From positions 1 through 6,111 of the forward strand of contig JAUWHU010000372.1 of the NCBI GenBank assembly GCA_030605705.1: DNA of 6,111 nucleotides, read 5' to 3'. Below the pieces are notes generated by a model that worked only from the letters and a program-made list of their open reading frames with translations, had not been told where the DNA came from and did not search any database. A program made the position numbers and the translations under genes. Below are positions 1 through 5,498 of the stretch, one piece after another. Every line of letters starts with the position of its first letter. Position 1 is the stretch's first letter. Source of the DNA: Thermoflexia bacterium. Its GTDB lineage: Bacteria; Chloroflexota; Anaerolineae; B4-G1; SLSP01.

Positions 1-432
1 AGCCGTTGTATTGGTGACTACTGCGCCCACGGAGAGAGTGTACGTCGTCCAGTCTCGCGGCCAGGGGACGATCCGCACACAGGTTTGCTCGCCAGCATGC
101 AATACCGTCACGTAAGGGAATCCCGCGCCACTGCCTTTGGGTGTCGTCGCATCCACGCGCACCAACGTGGCCGTGATGCCGCGATTGTGCAATAGCGCGT
201 AGATGTGTTGGCCGTCTCCGGCGCTGTCAATGAACTCCACCGCGCCATCGGGCGACCAGCCAGAGTCCACGCAATCAGCACACAGAACCAATGGTAGATA
301 AACACGAGGAGACAACGACGGCAGCGGGCCAACCAGTGCCTGGCCCGGTTCCGGCTTTGCCACGAGAACCAGCAGCCCTAAGGTCATAACCGTGAGTACC
401 AGCGGGACAACTAAACGCGACCATTTTTTCAT
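1..432 (-). CDS. Secreted protein with N-terminal signal peptide and YLPLVL motif, 3' end beyond the window
   Basis: This reading frame is open from an ATG at 432-430 to the left edge, giving the first 144 residues of a longer protein. The start is supported by an AGGAGG six bases upstream; an ATG at 438-436 is out of frame and stops at once. Residues 1-32 form a signal peptide: positive MKKWSR, a hydrophobic stretch of about 19 residues, and a possible cleavage site after PGQA. Residues 44-50 read VYLPLVL, the motif also seen twice in the large gene at 1377-5050, followed by a C-A-D-C pair (Cys51, Cys54). The rest (about 64-144) alternates hydrophobic and polar residues and ends in a 'VVTNTT' stretch, as in Ig-like or DUF11-like beta-sandwich domains. 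It is probably exported and surface-associated. I do not recognise the specific family and assign no enzymatic function. That it is a real gene is fairly sure; its role is not. Confidence 0.8.
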   Translation of the reverse strand, partial: MKKWSRLVVPLVLTVMTLGLLVLVAKPEPGQALVGPLPSLSPRVYLPLVLCADCVDSGWSPDGAVEFIDSAGDGQHIYALLHNRGITATLVRVDATTPKGSGAGFPYVTVLHAGEQTCVRIVPWPRDWTTYTLSVGAVVTNTTA

Positions 433-438
433 CGCATA

Positions 439-444
439 CCTCCT
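439..444 (-). promoter_or_regulatory. Ribosome binding site of the gene starting at 432
   Basis: A perfect AGGAGG on the minus strand lies six bases before the ATG at 432. It decides between two nearby ATG codons, because the one at 438-436 leads directly into a stop. Confidence 0.75.
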
Positions 445-476
445 AACCCGGACAAGTCAGAACCAAAAGGATTTTT

Positions 477-540
477 GCCACGAATTAAACGAATTTCACT
501 AATTTTTCTCTTTTTCGTGTTAATTCGTGAAATTCGTGGC
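477..540. repeat. Imperfect inverted repeat with GCCACGAATT ends
   Basis: The left arm (477-499) begins GCCACGAATT and the right arm (517-540) ends AATTCGTGGC. The outer 10 bases pair perfectly, and a second CGAATT block pairs further in after mismatches. The loop is A/T-rich. A 10-bp palindrome, AGAATATTCT, follows directly at 541-550. The element lies between the truncated tadB-like start and the next gene. AATTCGTGGCAG (531-542) recurs exactly at 1282-1293. It could be a REP- or MITE-like dispersed repeat. A terminator is less likely, since no T-run follows on the minus strand. Confidence 0.6.
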
Positions 541-583
541 AGAATATTCTTGTTCTTTGTGCAAAAATCTCATTGAGAAGATA

Positions 584-694
584 CTACAAAATACTCATGA
601 CCCCCTGGACCGAGGTGCGCTGCGCAACTAAGGTCCCGTACACACCAAAGCCGACTGCACCGGCGAACAACAAACCACTCAGTATGGGTAGCAT
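584..694 (-). pseudogene. Truncated start of a TadB-like inner-membrane protein
   Basis: A 36-residue frame starts at the ATG at 694-692 and ends in TAG at 586-584. The start has an AGGAGG (706-701) six bases upstream, inside the last codons of the TadA/CpaF fragment, and lies one base after that gene's TGA, so the two are translationally coupled. The peptide begins MLPILSGLLFAGAVGFGVYG, a single hydrophobic segment, followed by a short polar tail. In tad/flp loci the gene after tadA is normally tadB, a membrane platform protein of roughly 300 residues that begins with such a segment; here everything beyond it is missing. The TadB reading rests on position and the hydrophobic start, not on a diagnostic motif. 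A complete small membrane peptide is the alternative. The longer upstream in-frame start at 805 overlaps tadA and is not favoured. Confidence 0.5.
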
Positions 695-695
695 C

Positions 696-1319
696 TCAAA
701 CCTCCTGCGTCTCTTGCCAAACCGGTTCTGCCGCCGTGGACGCGGCCGCGTCATACTCGAAGCGCGGCAGCAGCCACACGTTGCCCCCCTTGAGCGACTT
801 GTCAACCGCGTGGATCGTCAACACACGCCGCCGTCCAAATGCATCCAAACCCACGTGGACGATGTAGTCCACCGCGCGGGTGAACAACTCCTTGAGGGCG
901 CGGCGTTCGTAGCGACTGCCCCCAAAGAGGTTGACTAACAAGGTGAACGTCTCCACGGCGTCGCTGGCGCTGCTGGCGTGGATCGAGGACAGGCCGTTGT
1001 GCCCGGACATTTGGGCGCGCAGCAGAGTCAGCGCCTCGCCCCCGCGCACCTCACCGACCACCAACCACTGGGGCGTCATGCGCAGGGAAGAAGTCACCAG
1101 GTCCAGCATGGAGATGGCCGCTTCCGGGATACGGAAGGTCTGCTCCTCGGTCAGGGTGGCAATCGCGTGCGCGACGTTGACCTGGTCAGTGTACGACGGC
1201 TCGGCCACCAACAGCACGGCGTTCGCGTGCCGGACGGGGATCAAGATTGACGTGCTCACGCCGGAGCAAAAGGCGTACCTGAATTCGTGGCAGGACGGGA
1301 CGTAAGGTAAACAAAACAC
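696..1319 (-). CDS. cpaF: C-terminal part of a TadA/CpaF-family secretion ATPase, Walker A missing
   Basis: The frame runs from a GTG at 1319 to TGA at 698-696 (207 residues) and matches the C-terminal half of the type II/IV secretion ATPases that drive Tad/Flp pilus assembly at the cytoplasmic membrane. Visible landmarks are 'LDLVTSSLRM' (about 71-80), the Walker B-type 'WLVVGEVRGGEAL' (about 84-96), the His box 'GHNGLSSIHASSA' (about 105-117), and the closing segment 'AVDYIVHVG...GRRRVLTI'. Intact family members have about 400-500 residues with an N-terminal domain and a GxxxxGKT P-loop. Here the frame breaks where the P-loop should be: spacing from the DLV segment puts it at 'SGVSTSIL' (about 19-26), which lacks the lysine. 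The GTG at 1319 has no visible Shine-Dalgarno, and a strong hairpin lies just upstream, so expression is doubtful. The frame is otherwise uninterrupted, suggesting fairly recent truncation. The local sequence looks clearly more GC-rich than the large gene beside it. Confidence 0.75.
   Translation of the reverse strand: MFCLPYVPSCHEFRYAFCSGVSTSILIPVRHANAVLLVAEPSYTDQVNVAHAIATLTEEQTFRIPEAAISMLDLVTSSLRMTPQWLVVGEVRGGEALTLLRAQMSGHNGLSSIHASSASDAVETFTLLVNLFGGSRYERRALKELFTRAVDYIVHVGLDAFGRRRVLTIHAVDKSLKGGNVWLLPRFEYDAAASTAAEPVWQETQEV
1281..1293. repeat. Second copy of the AATTCGTGGCAG sequence
   Basis: Bases 1282-1293 read AATTCGTGGCAG, identical to 531-542 at the outer edge of the inverted repeat. This copy lies just before recognisable TadA/CpaF homology begins, so the two copies bracket the tad fragment. 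It is short, so chance is not excluded. Confidence 0.4.
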
Positions 1320-1328
1320 GAAACGTGG

Positions 1329-1362
1329 AAATACCCGGTCTCTCGACAGAGACCGGGTATTT
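1329..1362 (-). terminator. Strong hairpin, probable intrinsic terminator of the large gene
   Basis: A perfect 15-bp stem (1329-1343 pairing with 1348-1362, AAATACCCGGTCTCT) encloses the four-base loop CGAC. It begins 14 bases after the large gene's original stop codon at 1379-1377. On the minus strand the 3' arm ends in TATTT, followed by CCACGTTT, so the T-run is only partial. On the plus strand GTTTT follows, so it may work in both directions. No convergent gene is present to need that. Confidence 0.75.
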
Positions 1363-1376
1363 GTTTTGGGAATGGA

Positions 1377-1579
1377 TCAGTGGTTACGCAGGATGAGGGG
1401 GAGATACACACCGTGCTGCACAGTGATGTATTCCTCCTTCGCCTCTATATCGCTGCCGCCTGGCCCACTGACCGTCAGCGTGACGATATACACACCCGCC
1501 GCTGAGTAAGTATGGGTTGGGCTGGTCTGCGTGCCAGTGATTCCATTCCCGAAGCTCCACAGGTTAGAGGCATAATCAC
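1377..1579 (-). pseudogene. Frame-shifted C-terminal end of the large surface protein: half PKD domain plus YLPLILRN tail
   Basis: This frame continues the large protein after an apparent one-base loss near 1579. It begins 'DYASNLWSFGNG' and continues through 'HTYSAAGVYIVTLTVSGPGG', the second half of a PKD domain; the HTY and YxVTLTV pattern is characteristic. It ends VYLPLILRNH before TGA at 1379-1377. The first half of the same PKD domain ('FSAWTTFGVAPLKVTFTNTSS') ends the upstream frame. Restoring one G in the AGC-G-TGAT context would give 'TNTSSGDYASNLWSF', a continuous PKD domain. A separate gene is unlikely, because nothing supports independent initiation. The break may be a real mutation or a sequencing indel. 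Confidence 0.75.
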
Positions 1580-4500
1580 GCTGGAGGTGTTGGTAAAAGT
1601 CACCTTCAATGGGGCCACGCCGAAGGTAGTCCAGGCGCTGAAGTCCGCCCGCAACGGTTCGTAGTTGCACGATATGAGAGGCAAATAGATGCTATTCTTC
1701 TCCACGACAACGGTGTTCAAAGCTGGGAAGCCAAAGGTGAGCACTGTCTGATCGGATACAAAAACGGGCAGGCTCTCGATGGGTAGATTCTCATTTCCGC
1801 TCACGGCATCGGAAGCCACCTGTACCTGGAAAGTGGCGGTAAATACGGCTCCATCTGGTAGACTGTCTAAGTTCCAATGCAGCATCTCATCCGACTCCAG
1901 ACCTCCATCACTGATACTACCCGGTACAAGGCTGGTACTTACAGGGAGTGTGGCCGTTAGGATGCCTCCCGTCAAGGTCACGCCTGTCGTATTGCTGACA
2001 GAGACCGTGTGGGTGAGCAGCTGACCTGGATGTATAAAGCCAGTGGGCTCACTCCAGGCATGCACCGTTGGTCCAAGTGCGCCGACGCGATACTCGTCCC
2101 GTAAAACACGCTGGCTTGCGCCTTGCACGTAGAGTGTTCCCTCCAGCGGATAGATTCCGTTTGGCAAGGCAGAAGGGAGAGCGAAAGTCAGGGTATCGCT
2201 TACAGCAGCCGCAAGTGTGAAGAGTTGCGTCTGACTGTACACACCTCTCCCAACAGTGTCTGAGATTGTGACGGTCAATGAACCAGATACATTATCCGTC
2301 AGCAGGTTGGTGACAGTGACGGGTATGGTGGCTTCTGTATCAGCAACCGCCCAGGGCGCGTAGCCCTCCACCAGTACCGGCCACAAGGCTTCGAAGATTG
2401 ACGTGTTAGATTGGGTGGTGAGGTACTGCCCGCTGACGGGCTCGGCGAAGCCCATCCTGGCTGCTGGCAGATTGAGCAAAGTCCCCGGCGTTGCAAGATA
2501 GCGGAAGGTGTAGGTGATGGAAGCTACTGTCTCAGCAGAGATGACTTTCTGCCAAATGAGGGTGAAGTCATTCACCACCGCATCGCCGCTTTCCAACAGC
2601 GTCACGTCGGAGGGAAGGGTCTGGGTCACGTTTACGGTGATGGTCTTAGTGAAGGGATTAGCCACCCAGAGATGGGCCTCATACCCTTGGTTCCAGGGAT
2701 CGCTGAGTACATAGCTGTCAATGGGGTTCTCGATAACCGGTGCATCCTCAAGTACATCCAGAGCCTGTGCCACAGCATCTGGTCCTAATGTTACAATAGA
2801 AGAAGCTGCCATTCGTTGAGGTTGCCAGGTGCTAACGTGAGAGCCAACGTGAAAGGTGCCAGTATCGTTAGTGACCAGCACGTTAATGTAGATGATGCTG
2901 TCCTTTTCAGGAGAACCACCGCGCTCTTCCTGCTTGTAGTAGATGCGCACAGGTGCGCTGTGCCCAGAAGCCAACACGATGGCCTTCTCCGTCACCAAAG
3001 TGTTCCAGCTCCAGGGCAATCCAAAGACCCGGTCATAGTAGGCATACTGCACGATGACCTCAAAGGTGGCTGTCTCATCGCCAGTGTTGGTCATTTCAAC
3101 GTCCGTGAAGGATTCATGTTCGCGCCACAAACGCCCCCATCCGGTACCCGCACTGTAGTGAGTCACGTCACCGATACTGCCCGTCGCTGGGTTGGCTGGC
3201 AGATGCCGGGCCAGACGATCCAGACCCTTGGCATCATTCAGGAAGATGCGTGCGGCTGTCTCGGCAGAGCCCTTGAGGATGGCCGGTGCTTGCTGGTAAG
3301 CCCGTCCTGCTGCTGTCAGATTATGATAATCTAGGTATCCATCAAAGGCGGTGATGAAACCGGACACCAGAAGATTGCCGGGTCCGTCAAAGGAAGCATG
3401 GGCAATGTTCTTAGCTAAGAATTTGAGCACAAAGGCTGTCCATCCACTGCCCGTCGACTCGTGGGCCATGCGAACATTTTCCAGAAGGAGGCCTTGGTGC
3501 TCCATAGCAGAGACCAACACGACGGGCACATTGTGCCGCCCCGTCAAGTCTGCAATATATGCCTCCTGCTCCGCCCAACTCATAGAAGGGATACCTTGAT
3601 CCACCAGTTGGGCGCGTTGATCGTCTAATGCTTGTTTGAGATCATCAATGTCGGCCTCAAACCGGTCCGCCCCTTCGCTGAGGCCGCTCCTTGAGGCTAC
3701 AATGTCATGCCAGCCCCAGATCACCCCTTCGGAGACAATAGTCTCAATAGCTGTATCCCGTAACCTAGCGACGTAGTACTTGGACCCTCCCCTGAGAATA
3801 GGCCGGGTGAGACCCTCCCAATTGCCGGTCTGGATAGCGTGTTGCCACCGGAGGTCGAAGAGCTTGCCAGCATCAGGGTATCTTTCCTTTAGATTCAAGA
3901 TCCTGCTCCAGCTCGGCTCCATGCCGGGTAGAGCAAGTTGGCTCGCTCGCTGTGTCATCTCATGGTGAACTTCAGCCATGTCCGCAAACCCGAGGACGAG
4001 GTCGATCGATAGTTTGACTGCATCGCTTGCGACCGCTCCGCAGAAGTAATCTCCGTTTTCCCCAGCATCGGAGGCAATAGTGCCTAGTCGATCCAGCTCG
4101 TTGCGCGATTTTTCGTCAAGAAGATCAATGGCCTGCAAGAGCTGTTCATTGGGTGGCGGCCCACTGCTACTCCCCGTGAAATCTTGCTCCGTCGCATCCG
4201 GCGGCACGCTAACCGTGCGCGTGGCCGGTGTGAACGTCCAGCCGCTCTTGCTGGGTATAAGTATGTACGTGCCCGCTGTCAGGCCGCCGATGGTGTAAGC
4301 GCCACTGGCATCCGTAGTGGCGGAGCCACCCGCCCCGGCAGAGATAACTACGCCAGAGATAGAGTTGCCACTGCCATCACGCACATGGCCAAAGATGGAG
4401 TAATTCGAACCTTGTGGATTAACCGTTATAATAACCCGGTCTTCAGCCGGAAGGGCGCTGCCACGCTCCACGATCACCTTAGCGGTGTAAGTGCCGGCAG

Positions 4501-5050
4501 CACTGTAGTCGCACACGTCCACGGCGGTCTTGGGATTATCAAAGACGCCATCGAATTTTACCGCCCAGCCTGGAGTGATGTCTGTTCCTGAATCCGCGCG
4601 ATCACAATAGAAGGTGTAATTGATGCTGCCACTGGCCGAACCAGACACCCCGGCGGTAAGATCAACATCGTTCAGGGGAGCAGTCCCTCCCGAGGGATCA
4701 GCAGAAAGGGAAACTGAGAGAGTGTCAACTGCTTTAAGCCCATCCTCAACCGACCAGCCAGAATACAATCCAGGGCCAAAATCCACCTCCCACCAAGTAT
4801 AGCCATCAGCACTAACTGGCCCGTTGAGGATTTCCCCCCTGGTTCCTGTCGGCGCATAGCCAGGATAGTCGGGATCTGTGATCTCAGGATAACTGGTTCC
4901 TGGTCCGGTGCGCACATTAAGATTAGTTGTGACCTCAACGGTGTCACCTACGTTGAAATTAGTCGTGGAGGCCCTAGCAATGTTTAGCAACCCACCAAAC
5001 ATTGTCCCAACCACCAAACACGCCAGTGCAGTTTTCAGGATTTTCATCAT
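1475..5050 (-). CDS. Giant secreted multidomain surface protein (SH3b, PKD, carboxypeptidase-regulatory-like, helical block, Ig/DUF11 repeats)
   Basis: The frame encodes 1191 residues. Residues 1-27 form a signal peptide with a probable cleavage site after A-R-A. Domains in order: a bacterial SH3b domain (about 33-108; 'LNVRTGPGTSY', 'WWEVDFGPG'), a PKD-like domain (about 112-212), a carboxypeptidase regulatory-like beta domain (about 216-295; 'GHVRDGSGNSISGVVI', 'TTDASGAYTIGGLTAGTY'), and a mainly helical block I cannot assign (about 302-625). Beta-sandwich domains of Ig/DUF11 type follow (about 640-1115; for example 'LLTHTVSVSNTTG'), then IYLPLISCN (about 1121-1129) and the start of a PKD domain (1134-1157). 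From residue 1158 (near 1579) the frame is wrong, and its last 34 residues to the TGA at 1475 are junk; the true end is at 1377. No catalytic motif is seen. The domains suggest wall or glycan binding and a scaffold or adhesin-like role outside the cell, which is inference. Two in-frame ATGs (5050 and 5047) are possible starts; the second has better spacing to GGGGAG. Confidence 0.88.
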   Translation of the reverse strand: MMKILKTALACLVVGTMFGGLLNIARASTTNFNVGDTVEVTTNLNVRTGPGTSYPEITDPDYPGYAPTGTRGEILNGPVSADGYTWWEVDFGPGLYSGWSVEDGLKAVDTLSVSLSADPSGGTAPLNDVDLTAGVSGSASGSINYTFYCDRADSGTDITPGWAVKFDGVFDNPKTAVDVCDYSAAGTYTAKVIVERGSALPAEDRVIITVNPQGSNYSIFGHVRDGSGNSISGVVISAGAGGSATTDASGAYTIGGLTAGTYILIPSKSGWTFTPATRTVSVPPDATEQDFTGSSSGPPPNEQLLQAIDLLDEKSRNELDRLGTIASDAGENGDYFCGAVASDAVKLSIDLVLGFADMAEVHHEMTQRASQLALPGMEPSWSRILNLKERYPDAGKLFDLRWQHAIQTGNWEGLTRPILRGGSKYYVARLRDTAIETIVSEGVIWGWHDIVASRSGLSEGADRFEADIDDLKQALDDQRAQLVDQGIPSMSWAEQEAYIADLTGRHNVPVVLVSAMEHQGLLLENVRMAHESTGSGWTAFVLKFLAKNIAHASFDGPGNLLVSGFITAFDGYLDYHNLTAAGRAYQQAPAILKGSAETAARIFLNDAKGLDRLARHLPANPATGSIGDVTHYSAGTGWGRLWREHESFTDVEMTNTGDETATFEVIVQYAYYDRVFGLPWSWNTLVTEKAIVLASGHSAPVRIYYKQEERGGSPEKDSIIYINVLVTNDTGTFHVGSHVSTWQPQRMAASSIVTLGPDAVAQALDVLEDAPVIENPIDSYVLSDPWNQGYEAHLWVANPFTKTITVNVTQTLPSDVTLLESGDAVVNDFTLIWQKVISAETVASITYTFRYLATPGTLLNLPAARMGFAEPVSGQYLTTQSNTSIFEALWPVLVEGYAPWAVADTEATIPVTVTNLLTDNVSGSLTVTISDTVGRGVYSQTQLFTLAAAVSDTLTFALPSALPNGIYPLEGTLYVQGASQRVLRDEYRVGALGPTVHAWSEPTGFIHPGQLLTHTVSVSNTTGVTLTGGILTATLPVSTSLVPGSISDGGLESDEMLHWNLDSLPDGAVFTATFQVQVASDAVSGNENLPIESLPVFVSDQTVLTFGFPALNTVVVEKNSIYLPLISCNYEPLRADFSAWTTFGVAPLKVTFTNTSSVIMPLTCGASGMESLARRPAQPILTQRRVCISSR

Positions 5051-5054
5051 CGCT

Positions 5055-5060
5055 CTCCCC
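5055..5060 (-). promoter_or_regulatory. Ribosome binding site of the large surface-protein gene
   Basis: GGGGAG on the minus strand lies 4 bases before the ATG at 5050 and 7 bases before the ATG at 5047. The spacing slightly favours 5047, giving MKILKTAL as the N-terminus. The difference is one residue and does not affect the signal peptide. Confidence 0.55.
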
Positions 5061-5220
5061 TTTCTTATCTCTGATCCTCTGACCTACTTCATTGTGGTAC
5101 CATTGAAACCAACGCCATACTCATCAGAAATCCGATGACTGCCAACAAATTTAAGCCAGCCCTCCGCGGTCATCCTCCGATGCACAGCCGCCGCCTGGAT
5201 AACAGCCCTCCAAACGCCAA

Positions 5221-5263
5221 AGCGCCCTGGCGGAAGGACCCAAAGTCCACCCACCGGGGCGCT
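5221..5263. repeat. GC-rich nested hairpin upstream of the large gene
   Basis: AGCGCCCTGG (5221-5230) pairs with CCGGGGCGCT (5254-5263) in nine of ten positions. Inside it GGAC (5236-5239) pairs with GTCC (5245-5248) around a five-base loop. No T-run follows on either strand, so an intrinsic terminator is not supported. It lies about 170 bases before the start codon of the large gene, so it could be part of a structured leader or the end of a decayed mobile element. Function unknown. Confidence 0.4.
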
Positions 5264-5498
5264 CGCGGCAGCGAAGAAATGTTATGTTGAGAGACTCCGG
5301 GGTCGCCATACGCTTATCGCGTCCCCCACGTCGAAAACAGCTCAAGTGTTATCCGTACATCACAACTTCTTGCCGTGCGCCAGGGAGTATCTCAGATGGA
5401 GAAACACACAATGTCCATTTGCGATCACCCGGCGCGCTCAACTCGGTTGCAAGCACACATCCTTGTACTTCTAATTCTATCGCTTTTTGCCCATCATG

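Larger units (their letters stand above)
5051..5498. other. Intergenic stretch without a supported gene
   Basis: About 450 bases separate the right-hand broken gene from the large surface-protein gene. Short frames on both strands (for example 5151-5345 minus and 5396-5575 plus) look like random translation or overlap the coding sequence at 5499 antisense. Apart from the ribosome binding site and the hairpin at 5221-5263 I see no recognisable RNA family and no complete insertion sequence. The promoter of the large gene is presumably here, but I could not find a convincing -35/-10 pair. The stretch could include a long structured leader or mobile-element debris. Confidence 0.6.

Noticed and set aside
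477..540. Inverted repeat read as an intrinsic terminator
   Set aside because: The stem is A/T-rich and imperfect, and no T-run follows on the transcribed minus strand.
573..1305. Plus-strand frames opposite the tad fragment
   Set aside because: They are antisense to the recognisable TadA/CpaF coding sequence, and their products are Arg/Pro/Ser-rich with no motifs.
1779..4802. Several plus-strand frames of 60-172 residues inside the large gene
   Set aside because: They are shadows of a clearly domain-structured minus-strand protein and show no family signatures.
5010..5050. Possible lipoprotein signal (ALAC) in the large protein
   Set aside because: The cysteine is only at residue 11, too close to the start, and the -3 residue is not Leu/Val/Ile. 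The A-R-A site at 25-27 fits a standard signal peptidase better.
5051..5300. Riboswitch (cyclic di-GMP or cobalamin type) upstream of the large gene
   Set aside because: I looked for the conserved core sequences of these classes and did not find them; only generic hairpins are present.
5151..5345. 64-residue minus-strand frame upstream of the large gene
   Set aside because: Its composition is random-looking, it has no good ribosome binding site, and the frame runs through the 5221-5263 hairpin.
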